Assembly: GCA_021202075.1 (NCBI GenBank)
Contig: JAJQDT010000031.1
Location: 78,858 to 139,933, forward strand
DNA from: Lachnospiraceae bacterium
GTDB taxonomy: Bacteria > Bacillota > Clostridia > Lachnospirales > Lachnospiraceae
Direction of reading: 5' to 3'
DNA length: 61,076 bases
Part shown: positions 7,913 to 15,266 of the stretch, in pieces
Numbering within the stretch: the stretch's first letter is position 1
How the letters are laid out: every line of letters starts with the position of its first letter
The notes under the pieces: model-generated
Told to the model about the DNA's origin: nothing
The model's database searches: none
Seen by the model: the letters and a program-made list of their open reading frames with translations, nothing else
Program-made: the position numbers and the translations under genes

Positions 7913-8653
7913 ATGACAATGGAAACAGTATTTGGAAAGAATGGGAAAGGCATTATGGAAAAGCACGCGAAGGAGAATAAAGGGGATATGGCAGACGGGG
8001 GATCCACCAGGTATATGTTTGAGGAAACCGCTCCCATGCGAGTGTCGGAGGCACTGGCGGAATACGCGGTCTCAAAACGTCAGGGCGAGTATACATTGGA
8101 AGACTATTTTACACTGCCGGATGATCAGAGAGTGGAGCTGATCGACGGTGTGATTTACGATATGGCAGCTCCGACATTGATTCACCAGGCGATTGGGGAC
8201 GACCTGCAGACATTGTTTAACGCTTATATTCGAAAAAGACATGGCCAATGCCGGGCCTTTACTTCGCCTGTGGATGTGCAGCTGGACTGTGACGATAAGA
8301 CGATTGTGCAGCCGGACGTACTAATCATCTGTGATCCGTCAAAGCTGCGCCGGGAACGGGTCTATGGTGCGCCGGATCTCGTTGTTGAAGTATTGTCTCC
8401 GGGTACTTCCAGGAAGGACCGCACACTGAAATTGACAAAATACAAAAAGGCAGGCGTCCGGGAATACTGGATCATCGACCCGGATCGAAAGCGAGTATTC
8501 GTCTATGAGTTTGAAAAAGGGGATAGCTGCAGAATCTACAGTTTTGAGGACACTGTGCCGGTCGGGATTTACGATGGAGACTGCGTCGTGGATTTTGCGC
8601 AGATTTATGAGGGAATCCGGATTTTGTATGGTACAATGAAAGCCGCGCAATAG
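7913..8653 (+). CDS. Uma2-family PD-(D/E)xK nuclease-fold protein
   Basis: The protein (246 residues) has the Uma2 (DUF820) core: an N-terminal ELIDGVIYDMAAPTLIHQ segment at about 78-95, a central VQPDVLIICD with the catalytic Asp, then PDLVVEVLSPGTSRKDRTLK with E and K completing the nuclease-like site, and YWIIDPDRKRVFVYEF. The family is widespread and highly expanded in some cyanobacteria and clostridia; its role is not established. The first 50 or so residues, before the core, are a polar extension. The last four codons and the stop (KAAQ then TAG) fall inside a copy of an intergenic palindromic repeat (8638-8760), so the native C-terminus may have been replaced. A decayed duplicate of its leader and start is found at 28823-29019. 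Confidence 0.9.
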   Translation: MTMETVFGKNGKGIMEKHAKENKGDMADGGSTRYMFEETAPMRVSEALAEYAVSKRQGEYTLEDYFTLPDDQRVELIDGVIYDMAAPTLIHQAIGDDLQTLFNAYIRKRHGQCRAFTSPVDVQLDCDDKTIVQPDVLIICDPSKLRRERVYGAPDLVVEVLSPGTSRKDRTLKLTKYKKAGVREYWIIDPDRKRVFVYEFEKGDSCRIYSFEDTVPVGIYDGDCVVDFAQIYEGIRILYGTMKAAQ

Positions 8654-8760
8654 AGAATCGCTTCGCGATTGCATATCCCATGCGAAGCGTGGGATGCCAC
8701 GCGGCGAGGAGTGCGGCCTTCGTCCATGTTCGCTGCGCGAATATGGACATGTGATATAAT
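8638..8760. repeat. Palindromic interspersed repeat, copy 1
   Basis: Begins GAAAGCCGCGCA and ends ACATGTGATATAAT. It holds several stem-loops: AATCGCTTCGCGATT, a stem formed by ATCCCA and TGGGAT around 8674-8694, and GTCCAT with ATGGAC around 8722-8748. The stretch GGGATGCCACGCGGCGAGG is shared with copies at 30050-30176 and 42706-42867. Confidence 0.8.
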
Positions 8761-8893
8761 ATGACTACAATAAAGTGTACCGCTGCAAAAGAGATGTGCT
8801 GCAGGGAAGAAGGAGCTGAGGTGTTCCCTCTTAACTATCTTTTTTGTTTTTTGATAAGATTATGAAACAACTTCGGGATACAAGAAAATCAAG

Positions 8894-8922
8894 TTGAGAA
8901 AATTGTTACGGTGTCGTATAAT
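8894..8922 (+). promoter_or_regulatory. Promoter for cbiG
   Basis: TTGAGA (8894-8899), a 17-base spacer and a consensus TATAAT (8917-8922). Transcription would start near 8929, about 77 bases before the cbiG start. Confidence 0.7.
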
Positions 8923-8943
8923 GGCTATGTTGTTAATAATGGT

Positions 8944-8970
8944 CAAATTGGATGAGATGACACCAATTTG
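8944..8970. promoter_or_regulatory. Inverted repeat in the cbiG leader
   Basis: CAAATTGG (8944-8951) and CCAATTTG (8963-8970), perfect 8-bp arms with an 11-base centre, just after the predicted transcription start. It could be an operator or a leader hairpin. It is not a known cobalamin riboswitch element. Confidence 0.45.
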
Positions 8971-9005
8971 CCGGAGGATTTCCAATAAAGGCGAATGGTT
9001 TTTGC

Positions 9006-10355
9006 ATGAAACGACTGGGGATTGCAAGCTTTACCGCGCGCGGAGGACGGGCCGCAGATACGGTTGCCGCAGCGTTCGAAAAAGAATATGAGATCGTGCG
9101 CTATGAGAGCGGCAGGGGCAGCCTGAAAGCCTGGTGCGGCGGCCTGTTTGAGACCGGTGCGGCCGGGATTATCTTTGTGGGCGCGTGTGGCATCGCGGTG
9201 CGCACGATTGCGCCTTTTATAAAAAGCAAGACCACCGATCCGGCGGTGCTGGTGATTGACGAGGCGGAGCAGTTTGTGATATCCTTGCTGTCCGGGCATA
9301 TTGGCGGGGCAAACCGCCTGGCGGAGCAGACGGCCGGGATTCTTGGCGCGACGCCGGTGATCACGACCGCGACGGATGTGAACGGAAAATTTTCGGTTGA
9401 TGTCTTTGCGAAAGAAAATGGTCTGCGGATTGGAAGCATGAAGGCGGCGAAAGAGATTTCCGCGGCAATTCTGCGCGGCGAGAAGGCCGGCGTGCTCTGC
9501 GAGGGAAGGATCGAAGGAGAGCTGCCGCCGGAGCTGGTGCTGTTGGAGGATGAAAATTGGGAAGGGATGAGTAATTCGAGGCTGCCGCAAAATAATGTCG
9601 AAGAAAAAATGCCAGCCCGGTTTGGCGTTGTGATAATGATTGGATCCGGCAGCTGGGAGGACTCCGTTTGGACGGAATGGGTACACTCAAATACAATGAA
9701 GGCCATGGAGACGGAGGCAAAGGCAGGCAGAAAGGAGTCTCCATTGCCGCCGGTTATTTTGCAGCTTTACCCGAACGCTTATGTTCTCGGGATTGGCTGT
9801 CGAAAGGGAAAAACGGAGCAGGAGATCACAAAAGCGGTGCAGCGGGCAGTTGCCATGTTGGGTGTTACCATGGAAGATATTGCTGGTGTGGCATCGATTG
9901 ATCTGAAAAAGGAAGAACCGGGGCTGCTGGAATTTTGCAGGAAAAATGAGCTGCGATTTGAAACGTATTCGGCGGATGCGCTTGCCGCAGTGGAAGGTGA
10001 TTTCTCAACGTCTTCTTTTGTGAAAACTGTGACCGGCGTGGATAATGTCTGTGAACGGGCGGCACTTTGCATGGCGAGGGAGATGTCCATGAAGCCGGAT
10101 TCAGGCCTTACGAGGGAAGATTTGCCTGAGTGTACGATATGTGTGGATAGAGAAGTACGTGTGGATGGAGAAGTACGTGTGGATGGAGAAGTACATATGA
10201 ATGGAGAAGTATTTATGGATAGAAAAGCATCCGCGTGTACGGATTCGATGTCTGCGGATGCGGCAGGAAAAGGCGTACGGCTCGTTTTAAAAAAGCAGGC
10301 GGCAGACGGCGTGACGGTCGCCATAGCGGAACGGACGTGGGGCGTGAGGTTTTGA
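9006..10355 (+). CDS. cbiG: Cobalt-precorrin-5A hydrolase
   Basis: CbiG opens the lactone of cobalt-precorrin-5A and releases acetaldehyde, giving cobalt-precorrin-5B. The N-terminal and central domains are clear: GACGIAVRTIAPFIKSK (about residues 59-75), LSGHIGGANRLAEQTA (about 97-112), and TTATDVNGKFSVDVFAK. A C-terminal CobE-like domain starts at YVLGIGCRKGKTEQEI (about 259) and runs through FETYSADALAAVEG. At 449 residues it exceeds the usual 350 or so; part of the excess is a polar segment at about residues 195-255 and part is a tail near 375-415 built of tandem VDGEVR-like units (10141-10227). Transcribed from the promoter at 8894, with cbiH 124 bases behind. Confidence 0.94.
   Translation: MKRLGIASFTARGGRAADTVAAAFEKEYEIVRYESGRGSLKAWCGGLFETGAAGIIFVGACGIAVRTIAPFIKSKTTDPAVLVIDEAEQFVISLLSGHIGGANRLAEQTAGILGATPVITTATDVNGKFSVDVFAKENGLRIGSMKAAKEISAAILRGEKAGVLCEGRIEGELPPELVLLEDENWEGMSNSRLPQNNVEEKMPARFGVVIMIGSGSWEDSVWTEWVHSNTMKAMETEAKAGRKESPLPPVILQLYPNAYVLGIGCRKGKTEQEITKAVQRAVAMLGVTMEDIAGVASIDLKKEEPGLLEFCRKNELRFETYSADALAAVEGDFSTSSFVKTVTGVDNVCERAALCMAREMSMKPDSGLTREDLPECTICVDREVRVDGEVRVDGEVHMNGEVFMDRKASACTDSMSADAAGKGVRLVLKKQAADGVTVAIAERTWGVRF
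10141..10227 (+). repeat. In-frame 18-bp minisatellite within cbiG
   Basis: About four to five units related to GTGGATGGAGAAGTACGT, encoding VDGEVR, VDGEVR, VDGEVH, MNGEVF. The 18-bp period keeps the frame, so copy number can change without breaking the enzyme. Confidence 0.85.
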
Positions 10356-10479
10356 AATGTGTTAGGATATACGGGAGATTTAGGGGAAATATTTTGGCTT
10401 TAGACAATGGATCATTCACATTGGCGGGTACATTTTGTGCAAAAAAAGGATTTCGCCTGGAAGAAAGAGAGGTTTTGGC

Positions 10480-11214
10480 GTGAAAAGGAAAATATATGTT
10501 GTGGGCATGGGACCGGGCGATGCCGGCCTGATGTGCCGTAGGGCGGCGGAGGTGCTCGCCGCGTGCGACACGATTATCGGTTATACGGTCTATGTGAATC
10601 TGCTTAAGGAGTCTTATCCGGGGAAGGAATTCCTGACGACGCCGATGACGCAGGAGGCGAAGCGCTGCGAGATGGCGTTTGAGGAGGCCAAAAAGGGAAA
10701 ACAGGTGGCCATGGTCTGCAGCGGCGATGCGGGCGTCTATGGCATGAGCGGCCTGATGCTGGAGATTGGAGAGGCGTACCCGGAGATTGAGGTGGAAGTG
10801 ATTCCGGGGATTACGGCCGCGTTAAGCGGCGGCGCGGTGCTCGGAGCCCCGCTGACGCATGATTTTGCGGTTGTCAGTTTGAGCGACCGGCTGACGCCGT
10901 GGGAGAAGATCGAGAAGCGTCTGGAGCTGGCCGCGGAGGCGGATTTTTGTATTTGTATCTATAACCCGGCCAGCAAGGGACGGCCGGACTATCTGAAGCG
11001 GGCCTGTGACATCCTGCTGCGGGTGCTGCCGCCAGATCGCGTCTGCGGGACAGTGGAAAATATCGGCCGTGAGGGTGAATCGGCGAAGCTGTATACGCTC
11101 GGAGAGCTGTGCGGGGCGCAGGTCAATATGTTTACGACTGTATTCATCGGAAATTCGCAGACGAAGGAGATCAACGGGCGGATGGTAACGCCGCGCGGGT
11201 ACCAAATTGGATAA
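10480..11214 (+). CDS. cbiH: Cobalt-precorrin-3B C17-methyltransferase
   Basis: CbiH (CobJ in the aerobic route) methylates C-17 and drives ring contraction of cobalt-precorrin-3. The GTG at 10480 is chosen as start: it follows an AGAGAGG ribosome binding site and gives 244 residues beginning VKRKIYVVGMGPGDAGLMC, the conserved N-terminus; the longer frame from 10435 adds only unrelated residues. Other SAM-site motifs are VCSGDAGVYGMSGLMLE (about residues 79-95) and PGITAALSGGAVLGAPL, and CIYNPASKGRPDY is typical of CobJ/CbiH. It follows cbiG in the same direction. No terminator was found after it. Confidence 0.95.
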   Translation: MKRKIYVVGMGPGDAGLMCRRAAEVLAACDTIIGYTVYVNLLKESYPGKEFLTTPMTQEAKRCEMAFEEAKKGKQVAMVCSGDAGVYGMSGLMLEIGEAYPEIEVEVIPGITAALSGGAVLGAPLTHDFAVVSLSDRLTPWEKIEKRLELAAEADFCICIYNPASKGRPDYLKRACDILLRVLPPDRVCGTVENIGREGESAKLYTLGELCGAQVNMFTTVFIGNSQTKEINGRMVTPRGYQIG

Positions 11215-11476
11215 TTAAATTGCTCCGTTTCTTTTTTCCGGAAACCGGTTTAAGATTGTGTGAAAAATGGATATGCCTGTTTTGGAGCAAATTGCTGTGG
11301 AATCAGGTGTAGATATCTGAAATCCAGGTTCAGGTGTGTTACCTGACTGGAAGTAGTGAGTAATGGTGATCGGAGAATTATGGATTTTGAAGAAATGATG
11401 GATCCGGAAAATAGAGAATCTGCAGGAAGAAATCACGAAATACGATTTTGGGACGAAATGAAACGGGAGAGTTGAG
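11215..11476. other. Gene-free spacer between cbiH and the MATE gene
   Basis: AT-rich spacer of 262 bases. I found no convincing terminator, RNA or reading frame in it. Confidence 0.5.
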
Positions 11477-12805
11477 ATGGAAGACGAACTTTTTGAGAAG
11501 GCCCCTGTGCATAAAGCATTCTTCAGTCTGGCGCTGCCGGTTGTGATGGGCATGGTGGTCTCATTGCTTTACAATATGGTAGACACCTACTTTATCGCCC
11601 GGACCGGGAATACAAATCTGGTGGCGGGGGTTTCCCTGAGTGCGCCAGTGTTTACCTGCCTGATCGCGCTGGGCGATATTCTGGGTCTGGGCGGCAGCTC
11701 TGTGATCTCACGGCTGTTCGGGCAGAAAAAGGACGAGGACGGGAGACGGATCAGTGTATTCTGCTTTTACGGGGCTCTGCTCGGGGGCATTCTGGTGGCA
11801 GTGCTGCTGCTTGTATTTAGGACTCCTCTTCTTGGCGTGCTGGGGGCGGACTCGGACACGCGGCTTTACGCGTCGCAGTATTATACATACATCGCGCTCG
11901 GTGCGCCGTTTATCATTCTGACGTTTACGCCGAACAACCAGCTGCGGACGGAGGGTCTGGCGAAATGCTCCATGATCGGCAGCATCTTTGGCACCGTGGT
12001 CAACATTGTGCTTGACCCGATCTGCATCTTCGGACTGGGACTCGGGGCGGCCGGCGCGGCGATCGCGACAGTCATTGGCAATATCTGTACGGATATCTAT
12101 TATGTCTGGGTGCTGACGCATAAAAGCAAAAAGCTGTCGATCAATCCGAAGGGCTTTTTTATCACCGGAGCGGAGCTGAAACAGATTCTGGCGATTGGAA
12201 TTCCGGCCTCGGTGACGAACTTTATGTCAAGCCTGGGCATGGCGCTGACGAACCGCAGCCTGCTTCCCTATGGGAATGAACAGGTGGCCGCGATGGGCAT
12301 CGCGATGAAGGCCAACATGATTGTGATTCTGGTGCTGGTAGGCTTTGCATTTGGCGCGCAGCCGCTGATTGGGTATAATTACGGGGCGAAGAATCACCGC
12401 CGCCTGAAGGAAATCCTGGCGTTCTGCTACCGGTTCGAGTGTCTGCTGGCGGTTGCGATTGCGGCAGTGCTTGCGGCCGCAGCCCGCCCGCTGTTTGGGC
12501 TGTTTACGGAAAATCAGGAGCTGATCCATCTGGGCGTGCCGATGCTTCGGTGGCAGCAGGCCGGAATGCTGTTTGTGGCGGTGGTTCTGGTCTCGACCAG
12601 TACGTTCCAGTCGGCGGGCAAGGCCTGGGGCGCGTTCTGGCTGTCCATCAGCCGGCAGGGGCTGATTTTTGCGGTGGTGCTGGGAATTGCCTCTTCGGCT
12701 TTGGGATATCAGGGAATTCTCTCGGCGCAGGCAATGTCGGATCTGCTGACGGCTGTGCTGGCGGTGATTTTATTTAAGAAAAATATTGCAGATGAGTGGG
12801 AATAA
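11477..12805 (+). CDS. MATE-family multidrug/metabolite exporter
   Basis: A 442-residue, strongly hydrophobic protein with about twelve membrane helices. FFSLALPVVMGMVVSLLYNMVDTYFIAR at the N-terminus, the SSVISRLFGQKKDEDGRR loop, and FAFGAQPLIGYNYGAKNHRR in the second half are characteristic of the two MATE repeats (given here in part). These carriers export cationic compounds in exchange for Na+ or H+; the substrate cannot be read from sequence. It lies between cobalamin genes in the same direction. A link to corrinoid or tetrapyrrole export is possible but only by position. Confidence 0.92.
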   Translation: MEDELFEKAPVHKAFFSLALPVVMGMVVSLLYNMVDTYFIARTGNTNLVAGVSLSAPVFTCLIALGDILGLGGSSVISRLFGQKKDEDGRRISVFCFYGALLGGILVAVLLLVFRTPLLGVLGADSDTRLYASQYYTYIALGAPFIILTFTPNNQLRTEGLAKCSMIGSIFGTVVNIVLDPICIFGLGLGAAGAAIATVIGNICTDIYYVWVLTHKSKKLSINPKGFFITGAELKQILAIGIPASVTNFMSSLGMALTNRSLLPYGNEQVAAMGIAMKANMIVILVLVGFAFGAQPLIGYNYGAKNHRRLKEILAFCYRFECLLAVAIAAVLAAAARPLFGLFTENQELIHLGVPMLRWQQAGMLFVAVVLVSTSTFQSAGKAWGAFWLSISRQGLIFAVVLGIASSALGYQGILSAQAMSDLLTAVLAVILFKKNIADEWE

Positions 12806-12828
12806 AAGCAGAAGGGAGAATTAAGAGT

Positions 12829-14502
12829 ATGAGTAGAGGAAGCGCATCAAATGGTATTTTGAATCTGATATTGCGGCTCGTGGCGACCGCGGTGCTCGGG
12901 GGCATTTATTTTTACGTAATGCTGCCGCCGATCAATGTGAAATCGATGGAATTCTGGCTGTTTTTATTTGTTTTGCTGGTGATTTATATTGTGATCACGC
13001 TGGCAACTTCGGGGCTCCGCATCAATCGCTATGGGGTGACGCTGGAGCAGGGCGTGCTGTGGGCACGCTGTAAAATCCCGTTGCTTCTGGCTGCGGTTGT
13101 GTTTTTGGGCTCGGTAGTGGGCGGGATTGTCTCGTCTGAGATTTTCCATGCAAAGTCCTACTACAATCTGCTGGACGTACAGACGGGGGATTTTACGGAG
13201 GAGGTTGCGGAGATTTCGTATGACAAGATTCCGATGTTGGATAAGGATTCCAGCGTGCAGCTCGGGAACCGGACGCTCGGAAGCCTTAGCGCCAGTGACA
13301 GCAGCCTGGTATCGCAGTTTGAGGTTTCGGACGAGGAGTATTCGCAGATCAATTATCAGAACGAGCCGGTGCGCGTCGCGCCGCTGCTCTATGGAAATAT
13401 CATCAAGTGGTTCAACAATCGTTCGGAGGGTCTGCCGGGTTATATCATCGTCAACATGGTGACGCAGGAGGCGGATCTGGTCAAGCTGGACGACGGGATG
13501 AAATACTCGACCGGCGAGCATTTTGGGCGAAATCTCTACCGCCTGCTGCGGTTCCGCTATCCGACCATGATGTTCGGGGATGTGAACTTTGAGATTGACG
13601 AGGACGGGACGCCCTGGTGGGTCTGCTCGCGCACCGTGCACCGGATTGGGCTGTTCGGCGGCGAGGATACGGAAGGCGCGGTTCTCGTGAACGCGATTAC
13701 CGGCGAGAGCACTTATTATACCGAGGTTCCGACCTGGGTCGACCGCGTGTACTCTGCGGATCAGCTGGTGATGCAGTATAATTATCACGGCACGCTGGTC
13801 AACGGCTGGATCAATTCCTGGCTGGGCCAGAAGGGCGTCACGACGACGTCGGACGGCTACAATTACATTGCCATGAATGACGATGTGTATCTTTACACGG
13901 GCGTGACCTCGGCAGGGAACGACGAGTCCAACGTCGGATTTATTCTGGTGAATCAGCGCACGAAGGAGGCGCGCTATTACAGCATCTCCGGTGCGACGGA
14001 GTATTCCGCGATGTCCTCCGCGGAGGGCGCGGTGCAGCACCTTTCCTACACGGCGACGTTCCCGCTTTTACTGAATATTTCGGATGAGCCGACCTACTTT
14101 ATGTCGCTGAAGGATTCCGCGGAGCTGGTAAAAATGTACGCGATGGTGAATGTGAAGGATTACCAGATCACGGCGACCGGCAGCTCCGTGGCCGAGTGCC
14201 AGGCGAACTATGAGGAGCTTCTGATCGAAAATGGCGTCAAAGTCACAGACCCGGTGGAGGCCGAGACCGATACCGTCACCGGGACAATCACCGATATCCG
14301 TTCCGTCGTCGTGGACGGGAATACGATGTTCTACTTCTCGCTGGGAACGGAGGTTTACTATGTGGTATCCGCGGCGGACGACCCGGACGCGGTGATTTAC
14401 GACGTGGGGGATGAAGTCACGATCACGTATTATGTGGAGGATGAGGAAGACGGCAGCACGATCCTGACCGGCGTCTCGGTTGAGGACGCAGCTATTATGT
14501 AA
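12829..14502 (+). CDS. Membrane protein of unknown function with large external domain
   Basis: The start at 12829 follows an AGAAGGGAG ribosome binding site; the alternative at 12796 overlaps the MATE gene. The 557 residues begin with three membrane helices (about 11-30, 41-58 and 80-102), after which about 450 residues form one hydrophilic region, probably outside the cell. That region contains NVMVTQEADL-like and VLVNAITGESTYYT phrases reminiscent of PepSY-like repeats, and ends with an OB-fold-like segment (VTGTITDIRSVVVDGNTMFYFSL). I do not recognise the family. It runs with its neighbours and is separated from MATE by 23 bases, so co-expression is likely. Confidence 0.6.
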   Translation: MSRGSASNGILNLILRLVATAVLGGIYFYVMLPPINVKSMEFWLFLFVLLVIYIVITLATSGLRINRYGVTLEQGVLWARCKIPLLLAAVVFLGSVVGGIVSSEIFHAKSYYNLLDVQTGDFTEEVAEISYDKIPMLDKDSSVQLGNRTLGSLSASDSSLVSQFEVSDEEYSQINYQNEPVRVAPLLYGNIIKWFNNRSEGLPGYIIVNMVTQEADLVKLDDGMKYSTGEHFGRNLYRLLRFRYPTMMFGDVNFEIDEDGTPWWVCSRTVHRIGLFGGEDTEGAVLVNAITGESTYYTEVPTWVDRVYSADQLVMQYNYHGTLVNGWINSWLGQKGVTTTSDGYNYIAMNDDVYLYTGVTSAGNDESNVGFILVNQRTKEARYYSISGATEYSAMSSAEGAVQHLSYTATFPLLLNISDEPTYFMSLKDSAELVKMYAMVNVKDYQITATGSSVAECQANYEELLIENGVKVTDPVEAETDTVTGTITDIRSVVVDGNTMFYFSLGTEVYYVVSAADDPDAVIYDVGDEVTITYYVEDEEDGSTILTGVSVEDAAIM

Positions 14503-14549
14503 TCGTTTGAAAAGAACAAAAGATACCTGGAGAAAGAGAATTCGAAACT

Positions 14550-15266
14550 ATGGTTGGAACAGGCACATTGATTAACGTCGCGGCCATTGTGGCGGGCGGC
14601 CTGATCGGTTTAGCCGGAAAACGTCTGATGAACGACCGGCTGCAGGAAACATTGATGAAAGCAACCGGCGTATGCACAATGTTCATCGGCATATCCGGGG
14701 CACTGGAAAAAATGATGACCATCAGCGACGGGGCGCTGAGCTCGCAAGGTTCGCTGATGGTGATTGTGAGCTTCGCGCTCGGAGCGCTGATCGGAGAGGG
14801 ACTGAATATCGAGCAGCGCATCGAAACATTTGGAGAATGGCTGAAACGTAAGAGCGGCAATGCCGGCGACACTTCCTTTGTCAATGCGTTCGTGACCGCG
14901 TCCTTCACGGTCTGCATCGGCGCGATGGCGATTGTCGGCTCGATTCAGGACGGTATGTCTGGCGATCCGTCCACGCTGATGATGAAAGCCATTCTGGACT
15001 TTCTGATTATTATGGTGATGTCCGCCTCGATGGGGAAAGGGTGCATCTTTTCCGCAATCCCGGTCGGCATCTTCCAGGGCTCTATTACGATCCTGGCAAG
15101 CGTTTTGGCGCCGCTGATGACGGAGGGCGCTTTAAATGGCATCTCGCTGGTGGGCTCCATGCTGATTTTCTGTGTTGGCGTCAACCTGATCTGGGAGCAT
15201 AAATTAAAAGTAGCAAATATGCTGCCCGCGATTGTGATCGCGGCAGTCTGGGGGGCGGTGGCATGA
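14550..15266 (+). CDS. DUF554-family membrane protein
   Basis: Of 238 residues with about six to seven membrane helices. MVGTGTLINVAAIVAGGLIG at the start, ISGALEKMM, and FVNAFVTASFTVCIGAMAIV in the middle are the hallmarks of DUF554 (YdfK-like) proteins, whose substrate is unknown. Its stop overlaps the start of the CobK-CbiET gene by four bases (ATGA at 15263-15266), so the two are translationally coupled. Coupling to a corrin enzyme suggests that it might serve cobalt or precursor transport, but this is inference only. Confidence 0.85.
   Translation: MVGTGTLINVAAIVAGGLIGLAGKRLMNDRLQETLMKATGVCTMFIGISGALEKMMTISDGALSSQGSLMVIVSFALGALIGEGLNIEQRIETFGEWLKRKSGNAGDTSFVNAFVTASFTVCIGAMAIVGSIQDGMSGDPSTLMMKAILDFLIIMVMSASMGKGCIFSAIPVGIFQGSITILASVLAPLMTEGALNGISLVGSMLIFCVGVNLIWEHKLKVANMLPAIVIAAVWGAVA

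Noticed and set aside
8760..9005. Cobalamin riboswitch upstream of cbiG
   Set aside because: The B12-box type conserved core is not present; only a promoter and a small inverted repeat were seen.
8894..9091. 65-codon frame before cbiG
   Set aside because: It starts inside the cbiG promoter and overlaps cbiG in another frame. There is no ribosome binding site.
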